Of a stretch of 64,000 bases of DNA, positions 28,639-36,208 are shown one piece after another; position 1 is the first letter of the stretch; every line of letters begins with the position of its first letter. The notes below the pieces were generated by a model, which was given only the letters and a program-made list of their open reading frames with translations, was not told the DNA's origin and made no database searches. Both the position numbers and the translations under genes were made by a program. Source of the DNA: Bacteroidetes bacterium UBA3022 (lineage in GTDB: Bacteria > Bacteroidota > Bacteroidia > Chitinophagales > BACL12); the NCBI GenBank assembly GCA_002346225.1, contig DDYY01000068.1, positions 1-64,000 on the forward strand, read 5' to 3'.

Positions 28639-29334
28639 TCAGCTATTGGCGAAATCTACCTGCGCCCGTGCATAGTCTTCCGGGATACCGATGTCAATAA
28701 AATAGGTATCACTGATCATTCCGAAGATTCTACCTTCAGGGTAGTATTTTTCTAATATTTCTTTTTCAAAGCTAAAGACAGCCGGCAGGGAGTCAGGGAA
28801 GATATCTGTATTCAAGCAGTAAACCCCGCCATTAATATTACCCTGTTCCAGGAATCGCTTTTCCTTAAAGCCCGTTACCCTATGCTGATCATCGGTCTCG
28901 ACAGTACCATAGCGATCGAAGTTTTGCATAGGTTTTAACGCTAGTGTGAGAGCCGCACCTGTTTGCTGATGCAACTCCTCGAGCGATGCGAGCGAAACAT
29001 CAAAGAAGGTATCACCATTTATAACAAATGCTCTACTGCCATGCAACAAGTTACACGCCTGGCGTATACCTCCACCTGTTCCGAGCGGTTCTTCTTCTTC
29101 GCTGTAGATCAGTTGCATGTTCCCGGACTGTTTGCCGTAGTGGTTGATAATCACCTCGCGGAGATGACCCACCGCCAAAATGACTCTGGTCACACCCTGC
29201 TGCTCCAGCCAGCGCAAAATATAATCGAGGAATGGAGATCCTGCTACCGGAGCCATGGGTTTCGGCAAATCGGCCACAACACTTTTGAGTCGCGTTCCAA
29301 ATCCACCTGCCAGCACAATGGCTTCCTGTGTCAT
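28639..29334 (-). CDS. hddC: D-glycero-alpha-D-manno-heptose 1-phosphate guanylyltransferase
   Basis: 231 residues of the sugar-nucleotidyltransferase fold: the signature VLAGGFGTRLKS with the downstream PKPMAPV, EEPLGTGGGIRQA, and VINGDTFFDV. It would join heptose 1-phosphate with GTP to give GDP-D-glycero-alpha-D-manno-heptose. The guanylyl rather than adenylyl choice is inferred from the accompanying HddA-type GHMP kinase; the sequence alone would also fit another hexose-1-phosphate nucleotidyltransferase. It overlaps gmhA by four bases. Confidence 0.83.
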   Translation of the reverse strand: MTQEAIVLAGGFGTRLKSVVADLPKPMAPVAGSPFLDYILRWLEQQGVTRVILAVGHLREVIINHYGKQSGNMQLIYSEEEEPLGTGGGIRQACNLLHGSRAFVINGDTFFDVSLASLEELHQQTGAALTLALKPMQNFDRYGTVETDDQHRVTGFKEKRFLEQGNINGGVYCLNTDIFPDSLPAVFSFEKEILEKYYPEGRIFGMISDTYFIDIGIPEDYARAQVDFANS

Positions 29335-29921
29335 GGACGTTCGAAGAGTTCTTCTTCCACGAGTTCACAAATGATATGTCCCAGCAGGATATGGCTTTCC
29401 TGGATTCTGGGTGTATCAGTGCTGGGAACGTTCAGCAGAAAGTCAGCATGATCTTTCATCTTGCCACCTGTAGCTCCTGTCATCGCAACTACTATCATAC
29501 CTCTTTCTTTGGCCACTTCAAAAGCGCGGATCACATTCTTGGAATTCCCTGATGTAGAGATGCCAAAAATAAAATCACCGGGCCGTCCTTTTGCCTTGGT
29601 CACCCTGGAATAGATTTCATCGTAGGAGTAGTCATTACCCACTGCTGTTACATAGGAAGTATTGACATGTAATGCCTCTGCATCCAGTGGTTCCCTGTCG
29701 AAATAAAACCTGCCGGAGAACTCTGCCGCCAGATGCTGGGCATCAGCTGCCGATCCGCCGTTTCCGCAAAAAAGCACCTTTTTATCCTTTCTGAATGCAT
29801 CAGCTACTGCGGCTGCAATGGCTTCGCATTTCTCTATCATCTCAGGATTGTTCAGGATTTCCTGTTTAACGCGTATGCTCTCGGCAATGACGCTTTTAAT
29901 TTTATCTACTTTGCTTCCCAT
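29331..29921 (-). CDS. gmhA: Sedoheptulose 7-phosphate isomerase
   Basis: 196 residues, a SIS-domain protein with CGNGGSAADAQHLAAE (residues about 51-66), SGRFYFDREPLDAEAL, GISTSGNSKNVI and the catalytic-type HILLGHIICELVE. This matches GmhA, which converts sedoheptulose 7-phosphate to D-glycero-D-manno-heptose 7-phosphate. The start overlaps hddA by 16 bases and the end overlaps hddC by four, so the pathway is tightly coupled. Confidence 0.92.
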   Translation of the reverse strand: MGSKVDKIKSVIAESIRVKQEILNNPEMIEKCEAIAAAVADAFRKDKKVLFCGNGGSAADAQHLAAEFSGRFYFDREPLDAEALHVNTSYVTAVGNDYSYDEIYSRVTKAKGRPGDFIFGISTSGNSKNVIRAFEVAKERGMIVVAMTGATGGKMKDHADFLLNVPSTDTPRIQESHILLGHIICELVEEELFERP

Positions 29922-30934
29922 GTTGTTAATCCAAATTGACTGAGTTCTAAATTATGCACTTCTCCCCCAAAAGATTTGAGTACTTCGATAACCGCGTACC
30001 TTGTATTTCCGGGGCAGTAATAGGTCATGAAACCTCCCCCGCCGGCACCGGAAATCTTACCTCCGGTAGCACCTGCTTTCATGGCTGCCTCGTAGATTTC
30101 ATCGATGATGGGACTGGTTACACCCGATGCTGTTTGCTTCTTGTTTTTCCATCCGTAATCCAGAATATCTCCAATGCGATTCAAATCGCCTTTCAGGATG
30201 GCTTCTTTCATCATATAAGCCTGCTCTTTCAAATTGTGCATGGCTTCGATGCTCTTTTCTGATTTCTTCGTGACGTTATCAGATTGTGCTTCAATGATAG
30301 TGGAAGACAAACGGCTGGTGCCTGTATAGTACATGAGCATGTTGAATTCCAGCTCATTTTTATATTGCGAACGGATGCGCAGTGGATTCACAATTACCTT
30401 ATCGTCCTTGTAAAACTCCATGAAATTCCACCCACCGAAAGTTGCAGCGTATTGATCCTGCTTACCACCGGCAAAGTTGAGGTCCTTGCGTTCAATATCG
30501 TAGGCTAGGTGTGCGATGTCGTATTCACCCAATGGTAATTTTAACCATTCCGTAAAAGCACCAACGATGGCTACTACCAAAGTAGAAGATGAACCTAAGC
30601 CAGAGCCCGGAGGCGCATCGACATAAGTGTTTAATTCAAACGATAAAGGTGCATTGTGGTTAAAATCCTTTACCACCCTGTTGTACACTCCTTTCAGCAA
30701 ATCGAGTTCGCCATTGATCTCCAGTCTGGAAGTGGCTTCCAATTCTATGCGCTCGCCTTTATCCATGGCATGGAGTATAATCTTTCCGTCTTTTCGGGGA
30801 AGAATGGTAGCGTATGCATATTTATTAATGGTGACATTGAGGATACAACCTCCGTATATGTCACTGTAAGGGCTCACATCTGTTCCACCACCGGCCAGTC
30901 CTATGCGCAATGGGGCTTTACTTCTGATAATCAT
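29906..30934 (-). CDS. hddA: D-glycero-alpha-D-manno-heptose 7-phosphate kinase
   Basis: 342 residues, GHMP kinase fold: N-terminal SKAPLRIGLAGGGTDVSPY, the ATP loop PPGSGLGSSSTL near residue 110, and the C-terminal GATGGKISGAGGGGFM. The GGGTD(V/L)xPY opening is characteristic of the HddA/FKP-like branch. It phosphorylates C1 to give the alpha-anomeric bisphosphate, which commits the pathway to the GDP-heptose rather than the ADP-heptose branch. It is the first of the four-gene block and is preceded by a 145-base gap likely to hold a promoter. Confidence 0.9.
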   Translation of the reverse strand: MIIRSKAPLRIGLAGGGTDVSPYSDIYGGCILNVTINKYAYATILPRKDGKIILHAMDKGERIELEATSRLEINGELDLLKGVYNRVVKDFNHNAPLSFELNTYVDAPPGSGLGSSSTLVVAIVGAFTEWLKLPLGEYDIAHLAYDIERKDLNFAGGKQDQYAATFGGWNFMEFYKDDKVIVNPLRIRSQYKNELEFNMLMYYTGTSRLSSTIIEAQSDNVTKKSEKSIEAMHNLKEQAYMMKEAILKGDLNRIGDILDYGWKNKKQTASGVTSPIIDEIYEAAMKAGATGGKISGAGGGGFMTYYCPGNTRYAVIEVLKSFGGEVHNLELSQFGLTTWEAK

Positions 30935-31079
30935 AACTCTTCTTTAGCGCTGCAAAATTCGACAAAATTGGGGGATTCTGGTACAAATGCGATATGACCT
31001 TATTGTAACCAGCCTTATTCATCAGTGCCGTTTTCAATCCCATAGACTGTAGAATGGAGGCTAACGTTGCAATTGAAAG

Positions 31080-31865
31080 TTATTTTAACCGGCGCTCTCT
31101 CCAAACTATCGGAAAAAACTTCATATCATCAATAAAGTACCTTTTGAACAAGCGACCGGGTTCCTGCGTAAAGCGATACAGCCATTCCAATCCCAGCTTT
31201 TGCCAGAATAAGGGAGCCCGTTTTTTCAAATCCAGGTAGAACTCATAGGAGGCACCAAGCAACAGAAATAAAGGCATGGGTGTTGTTGCTCCCTTTTGCT
31301 GCTGGTGGGTTATCATGCCCAGAGCGATATAGTTCTGTTTGGGAAAACGAATCCCCAAAAAGACATATTCCGGCTGTAACTCATCCATCACTTTGCAGGC
31401 CTCAGCCACTACCTCTGCTACAGCCTGCTCATCCTCCTCATTAAAGAAGGGCGGCACATAATATGCTAGACCGGGTAATTCCTTTTGCAACAGTTCTCCC
31501 ACTTGTTGTGAGGGAGCAATGACCATCACTTTTCTGTTTTGCGCTACGAGTTCTTTCCACAGCAGGGGAAATAATTCACTTCCCGGTAACCTTTTCTTCA
31601 GAGGCTTACCCAACCACTTGCTGGCCCAGATTACAGGTTGACCATCGGGGAGAATGTAATATGACTTTTTCAGGACGGCCGCCAGCCCGGCATGTTTCTT
31701 CTCGTTCAACTTTACTACATCGTCCACATTAGGCGTGAAAAGCAAAGGCAACTTATCCCCTGCTCTTTCAAACTGGTTGGAAAAGTCGAGCATGGAAGCA
31801 ATGACCGGATCGAATGATGCCTCATTAATCAGGTCCAGGCCGAACAGATGTGTACGTTGCAGCAT
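31080..31865 (-). CDS. WecG/TagA/CpsF-family glycosyltransferase
   Basis: 261 residues from the ATG at 31865, one base after the stop of the SDR gene; a TTG 30 bases further upstream was rejected. Family marks are TPNVDDVVKLN, the LPDGQPVIWASK motif whose Asp is the proposed catalytic residue, LPGSELFP and the late FLGIRFPKQN. These enzymes (GT26) transfer an N-acetylhexosamine or similar sugar to an undecaprenyl-linked acceptor. It would extend the lipid-linked glycan begun by the transferase at 26551. The sugar is unknown. Confidence 0.85.
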   Translation of the reverse strand: MLQRTHLFGLDLINEASFDPVIASMLDFSNQFERAGDKLPLLFTPNVDDVVKLNEKKHAGLAAVLKKSYYILPDGQPVIWASKWLGKPLKKRLPGSELFPLLWKELVAQNRKVMVIAPSQQVGELLQKELPGLAYYVPPFFNEEDEQAVAEVVAEACKVMDELQPEYVFLGIRFPKQNYIALGMITHQQQKGATTPMPLFLLLGASYEFYLDLKKRAPLFWQKLGLEWLYRFTQEPGRLFKRYFIDDMKFFPIVWRERRLK

Positions 31866-31866
31866 A

Positions 31867-32829
31867 CTATTGAATCTTAATTCGGAGATAATCAATCATA
31901 TCTCTTATGGTAGTATGCAGGTCATATTGCTGTTCCCATCCGGTATGGCTCTTCAGCTTGGAAGAGTCTCCGAAAATAATGGGCTCATCAGTAGGTCGCA
32001 ACAAGGCAGGATCTGTTTCCGTTGGCACTTTCATTCCTATGATTTCTTCAATTATGGGAATGATTTCGGATATGGTGTACACTTTAGAGCCACTGATATT
32101 GTATGCTTCTCCCCATGTACCTTTATCGCTGAGTAAGATAAGTGCCTGCACTAAATCCCGTACATCTGTAATCGCCCTTTGGGTACTCAGGTTTCCGACA
32201 CGCATCACGTCCAATCTACCCAGCTCCATCAATCTGGCACGGTGCGTAAAGTCTGCCACCACATCATTGGCCTTTCTGGGTCCTGTGGTATTGAATATGC
32301 GGGCGCGAATGGTCTTGATATTATCGCTTCTGAAATACTGGTAACTCAGTAAATCCTGCCCCACTTTACTTACACCGTATGGGTGCAATGGAAGCAGTTC
32401 GGCATTTTCTTTAATAGGAACATTTTCGGGTGTCAGGGAGGCGCCATATTGCGCGCTCGAGCAAGCTACCACCACGATGGGGTCGTAGGATGGATCATCT
32501 TTGCGCACCAGCTTGATGGCTTCGAAAATATTGACAGTACCATTAACATTGATATCCATAGTTTCCTGAGGCTTATCCCAGGAAACAGTAGGGTAGCTCT
32601 GCGCTGCCAGGTGAAAGATTTTATCGGGCCGCAAAGACATTATAACTTTTGCCACCCCCAACTGGTACCGCACGTCTACTTCACTGAGGTCGGCTTTATC
32701 CCGGATATCGGAAATATCAACGGTAGGACGGTAATACGTACCTGTAATTTTCACACCTCCCAATGCATGGTAATAATCTATCATATGAGACCCTACCATT
32801 CCACCTGCCCCTGTTATTAAAATATTCAT
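31867..32829 (-). CDS. NAD(P)-dependent sugar-nucleotide SDR (GDP-mannose dehydratase/reductase-like)
   Basis: 320 residues of the extended SDR group. The cofactor loop is TGAGGMVGSH; FHLAAQSYPTVSWDKP follows; the catalytic Tyr-Lys pair is in YGVSK, and RIFNTTGPRK is the substrate loop of GDP-mannose-type enzymes. In dehydratases the segment before YG is S-S/T-E-x-Y/F-G with an acid; here it is SSAQYG, so the acid is absent. That favours a reductase or epimerase (Rmd-like) over a 4,6-dehydratase. Next to a GDP-heptose block its substrate could be a GDP-(keto)heptose, but a GDP-hexose is equally possible. Confidence 0.75.
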   Translation of the reverse strand: MNILITGAGGMVGSHMIDYYHALGGVKITGTYYRPTVDISDIRDKADLSEVDVRYQLGVAKVIMSLRPDKIFHLAAQSYPTVSWDKPQETMDINVNGTVNIFEAIKLVRKDDPSYDPIVVVACSSAQYGASLTPENVPIKENAELLPLHPYGVSKVGQDLLSYQYFRSDNIKTIRARIFNTTGPRKANDVVADFTHRARLMELGRLDVMRVGNLSTQRAITDVRDLVQALILLSDKGTWGEAYNISGSKVYTISEIIPIIEEIIGMKVPTETDPALLRPTDEPIIFGDSSKLKSHTGWEQQYDLHTTIRDMIDYLRIKIQ

Positions 32830-32887
32830 AAAAAAGCTTTATATATTCCGGTACAAATATCGCAAAGATTAACTAGAATATCCTTAA

Positions 32888-33616
32888 CTAACGCAGAAAG
32901 CGCCAGTAGAACCGCCTAAATACATTCAAAAAATTATACAGTATAAATGTATGCCATGGTGCTTTAATGTGCGACCATGAATCGGGGAAATCGTAGCCCC
33001 AGTAACGCATAAAAGGCTCGAAAACAAAACGCGCTCTTCTTTTGGCGGCGTCGCTTTCGTAGTAGCTCCAGAAGTCGGCCTTTTTCTCCGGGGTTTTATT
33101 CGCCTGCGGCAGATCACGGGTTACAGGAACTCCCAGCTCTGTAAAGACAGCTCTGTAGTCTGCAGCAAGGTGTTCGAACCGGATAAGGTGGTCAAACTTC
33201 TTATGGTGAATAATACTCCAGTTGCTGTACGGCCATTTAAAGAAATGCATGAAGTACTGCTCGAAGGAAGCATTGTTATTTATGATATACTGATACCGTT
33301 TGCTGTCGCGATTGCGTGCCAGCGATTTGCGCAGCCATTTACCGGGTCGCTTCCTCCCGGTAGAAAAGCGCTGGTCGAGATCATTCTTATACTTAAAGTA
33401 CATACTGACCGTCTGGTCAAGGGGATTGCGGACCGAACCTACTACCCGGTATTGCTTCTGCTCCTGGGTTGCTTTGCGCAGAAAGTCGTCGTAGGTGGCG
33501 TGCTTGTTGAGAAAGGGCTCACAACCATATTGCTCCCTTATCTCCTTTGAAATGGCGGAAGTGGCAGTAAGAGGTAATTCCACAAAAACAAATCGATACC
33601 GGTGATCAACTACCAT
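32888..33616 (-). CDS. Sulfotransferase-family protein
   Basis: 242 residues. The N-terminal strand FVFVELPLTATSAI stands where sulfotransferases have the PAPS 5'-phosphosulfate loop, and VVGSVRNPLDQTVSMYF (near residue 60) is the 3'-phosphate-binding element with the R-N-P-x-D pattern of the Sulfotransfer_2 group. LIRFEHLAADYRAVF follows. It likely adds sulfate from PAPS to a glycan, in keeping with its place among glycan genes. The first loop is degenerate (TATS in place of a basic GT/S motif), so activity is less certain than for the second sulfotransferase gene. Confidence 0.7.
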   Translation of the reverse strand: MVVDHRYRFVFVELPLTATSAISKEIREQYGCEPFLNKHATYDDFLRKATQEQKQYRVVGSVRNPLDQTVSMYFKYKNDLDQRFSTGRKRPGKWLRKSLARNRDSKRYQYIINNNASFEQYFMHFFKWPYSNWSIIHHKKFDHLIRFEHLAADYRAVFTELGVPVTRDLPQANKTPEKKADFWSYYESDAAKRRARFVFEPFMRYWGYDFPDSWSHIKAPWHTFILYNFLNVFRRFYWRFLR

Positions 33617-33639
33617 TTTATTTTCATTTACAAAGAATA

Positions 33640-34839
33640 CTATATATTTTTCTCCAATATCTTATACAGGCTATCCCATGTATAGTGGGCTGCAGCTGTC
33701 TTCTTACTCTCCATCGCTATTTGCTTCCATAGCTCCTTGTCCTGCAATAGGCGCATCGTTTGAGCTGCAAAATCCTCTACTTCATCGGCGATGAGTATGT
33801 CTTTTTCGTGCGTAACCCGCAGCCCTTCTGTGCCGATGGAAGTACTAACCATAGGTATACCCCTGCACAGCCCATTGATGGTTTTTACTTTCATGCCGCT
33901 GCCAAAGCGGAGGGGAATAACATTTACGCGACATCTGGGCAGATAATCTTCCAGGTCTTCTACAAAACCCGTAAGTACAATCCCCTCGTACCTGGCCGCA
34001 AGGTCAATGAGACGGGCATCAGGGTTTTTACCAATTACGTACAACTTCAATTCAGGGAACTGCGCTTTCCATGTATCCCAAGCCCCTTCTACCATCCAGA
34101 TCAAACCATCAATATTGGCTTCCCACGATAAGGTGCCCACGTATACCAAAGCCATCTCCGTTTGCTCCCACACAGGAACAGGCAGCTGTATCTGTTCGTC
34201 CTGTCCGAGATGCAGAAATTCAATAAACTTGGCAGCTCGCTTTTCAGGGTCCGGCTCATGGTTTTCATTGTCGTTGGGAGCACCCAGTACAAGGTCGGCG
34301 CGCCTGACATAATGCAGCTCCCATTGCTTTATACGCCGGGCTTCCTGGTTTATGACCATCCGTTTGATGGGATTGGTTTCCACTTCAGCATAACGGCTCC
34401 AGATAAGGTATTCAGCATTGTGGGTGCGAAACACCACCTTTCCTTTATACCCATCGGGCACGTATTGCATAGCTTCATAATGATCTACCACTATCACGTC
34501 ATAATCATTGGCTATGGCAGCTATCTTCTCCCGAAAGGTTCGCGAGCGGTTGCGCAACATATTGATGGAAATCCCCAACAGATAGCTTTTCAGCAGATTG
34601 AACGCGTTGCGTTCTACGTTCAGTTCTTCAAAATAATATTGAGTGATTCCGGTGTCCTGGAGAAAGGCATCCTTGTATTTTTTATCTTCTCCTTTCAGAA
34701 AACACGCAAAGAAAAGGTCATGGTGTCCGTGTAACCAGGTTGCTAGTTTATAGGTATTGAAAAGGCTGGCTCCATGGTTGACAGGAAATGGAAGGTGGAT
34801 ACTGAGCAGCATCACCTTTTTTCGCTGAGGGTTGTTCAT
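33640..34839 (-). CDS. GT4-type glycosyltransferase
   Basis: 399 residues, GT-B fold. The N-terminal half starts MLLSIHLPFPVNHGASLFN, typical of retaining GT4 enzymes that bind the acceptor with a glycine-rich turn. The C-terminal half has LVYVGTLSWEANIDGLIW, LYVIGKNPD, VLTGFVEDLEDYLPRC and the nucleotide-sugar-binding PLRFGSGMKVKTINGL with the usual E/G pair displaced (GTEGL). It is cytoplasmic and would add a sugar from a nucleotide donor during glycan repeat synthesis. The sugar is not readable. Confidence 0.85.
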   Translation of the reverse strand: MNNPQRKKVMLLSIHLPFPVNHGASLFNTYKLATWLHGHHDLFFACFLKGEDKKYKDAFLQDTGITQYYFEELNVERNAFNLLKSYLLGISINMLRNRSRTFREKIAAIANDYDVIVVDHYEAMQYVPDGYKGKVVFRTHNAEYLIWSRYAEVETNPIKRMVINQEARRIKQWELHYVRRADLVLGAPNDNENHEPDPEKRAAKFIEFLHLGQDEQIQLPVPVWEQTEMALVYVGTLSWEANIDGLIWMVEGAWDTWKAQFPELKLYVIGKNPDARLIDLAARYEGIVLTGFVEDLEDYLPRCRVNVIPLRFGSGMKVKTINGLCRGIPMVSTSIGTEGLRVTHEKDILIADEVEDFAAQTMRLLQDKELWKQIAMESKKTAAAHYTWDSLYKILEKNI

Positions 34840-34917
34840 CCTGCAAAGGTAAGGAAGGTGCTGAAGTATGGCTTATATATAATGTGAAAATTGCGTAAAA
34901 ATCCAAGGTCGGCGCTT

Positions 34918-35943
34918 TTATTTCAATCGCCGGCGAATGGCTTCTCCGATATTTTTCATGCGATGCAGATTGAAAAGCAGAGCCAGTGCCAGTTTAAAAG
35001 GAAAGGACACGTAATACCACAATTTATATCCTATTCCGGGTTGAATAGGTTTTACATCATAGCCGTAGGCTGCCATGTAGTTGCTGCATATTTGCTGGCA
35101 AAACCAAATCTCGCCTTTGTTCAATCCGCCTTTCTCCCAATTGCCGGCCCTCTCAGTCTTAATACCGAAGGTATCGGGTTTATCAGCTTCGTTGCTGGAA
35201 CCCACCTGTGGTATATGCAGCATAGCGGGATCGTAGGTGATTTCCAGAAAGCTGCATAGTCCGCGCACCAGCTCTTCCGACTGGTTTACAAGATTTTCAA
35301 AAATAACGGTCCGCACGCGTTCATGTTCCAGAAAGGGTTGCGCAGCACGCTGAGATGCATTCCATAATTTGGAGATGGTAATTGGGTGGTAATTGATGCG
35401 CAGCCTTCTTTGTTCTTTTCTGGTCATGAAACCTGCACCCATGTTGCGCCGCTGCCATTTCCTTTTCTGCGAAAGCATGACTCCTCTAGGGTCGCGCACC
35501 ATGTTGATGATTTTCGCCTCAGGAAATAGCTCAAGTATTTCTTTAATATAAAAAACATCCTGAGGTGTTTTTTCGCAAGGGATGCTTCTTCCACCGCGCG
35601 CTGTTTCATAGTGCAGAAAAGTACGCAGCACTTCATGGGGATACAAAGCTTTCTCCATGCTGCTTACCATATTCATGGCTTCTTCGAAATGCTTCTGCTC
35701 ATTCATTTCGGTGAGGTAGCCATCGCGCTGTATAAAGAACAATCTGGAGGCGAGTGCCGCCGCTTCCGGAACGGTAAGTTGTTTATCCTTATCAGAAGAA
35801 GACCACAGCTGCTCAAAAAAATGCAGCTCTTCCAACATGTAGATTTCAGGATGCTTCCCCAATACACGGCGCATCATGGTAGTTCCGGAGCGCGAATTGC
35901 CCACGATAAAAATGATGGTTCCGGATGCAAGGGTCGCTGTCAT
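34918..35943 (-). CDS. Sulfotransferase
   Basis: 341 residues with a well-preserved PAPS loop, FIVGNSRSGTTMMRRVLGKH (residues about 13-32), and the second motif IINMVRDPRGVMLSQKRKW near 140 with R-D-P-R. CEKTPQDVFYI in between is a Sulfotransfer_3 element. It should transfer sulfate from PAPS to a sugar or lipid hydroxyl. It is the first gene of the glycan block; a perfect -7 match TATCTTTG (minus strand, 35951-35958) lies eight bases before the ATG, so the message would be nearly leaderless if that promoter is real. Confidence 0.85.
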   Translation of the reverse strand: MTATLASGTIIFIVGNSRSGTTMMRRVLGKHPEIYMLEELHFFEQLWSSSDKDKQLTVPEAAALASRLFFIQRDGYLTEMNEQKHFEEAMNMVSSMEKALYPHEVLRTFLHYETARGGRSIPCEKTPQDVFYIKEILELFPEAKIINMVRDPRGVMLSQKRKWQRRNMGAGFMTRKEQRRLRINYHPITISKLWNASQRAAQPFLEHERVRTVIFENLVNQSEELVRGLCSFLEITYDPAMLHIPQVGSSNEADKPDTFGIKTERAGNWEKGGLNKGEIWFCQQICSNYMAAYGYDVKPIQPGIGYKLWYYVSFPFKLALALLFNLHRMKNIGEAIRRRLK

Positions 35944-36046
35944 ACTGGTTCAAAGATAATATTGGCTTTGCAAGATAGCCGCAAAGTTATTCAAAGATTG
36001 GAGACCCTTTTCTATTTTGACAATTCATATATAAATCACAGGTTTC

Positions 36047-36165
36047 AGCAGGCAACAACGAAGCTGCCTGCTTGCGATATAGCCGGCATGGAGGTGGTAG
36101 CCCGCAGGGCGGGAAGTGCAACGAACCGACCGAGGACTATGAACCGAGAGGCCGACCGCTGTTCA
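36047..36165. repeat. GC-rich intergenic element with hairpins, possible dispersed repeat
   Basis: Within the 265-base gap between the sulfotransferase and the M1 peptidase lies a perfect stem AGCAGGCA/TGCCTGCT (36047-36072) followed by a GC-rich stretch (about 36085-36160) with CCCGC-AGG-GCGGG and the twice-used word AACCGA. Composition differs sharply from the AT-rich flanks. It encodes nothing convincing. A dispersed repeat or structured RNA is possible; only one copy exists in this window. Confidence 0.35.
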
Positions 36166-36208
36166 TGAGATGCAATCAGTGGATTGCTTCTATAAAAACT
36201 TTTCAGCC

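Noticed and set aside
31866..31895. TTG start for the WecG/TagA-type gene
   Set aside because: It would overlap the SDR gene by 29 bases, and the ATG at 31865 follows that gene's stop by one base.
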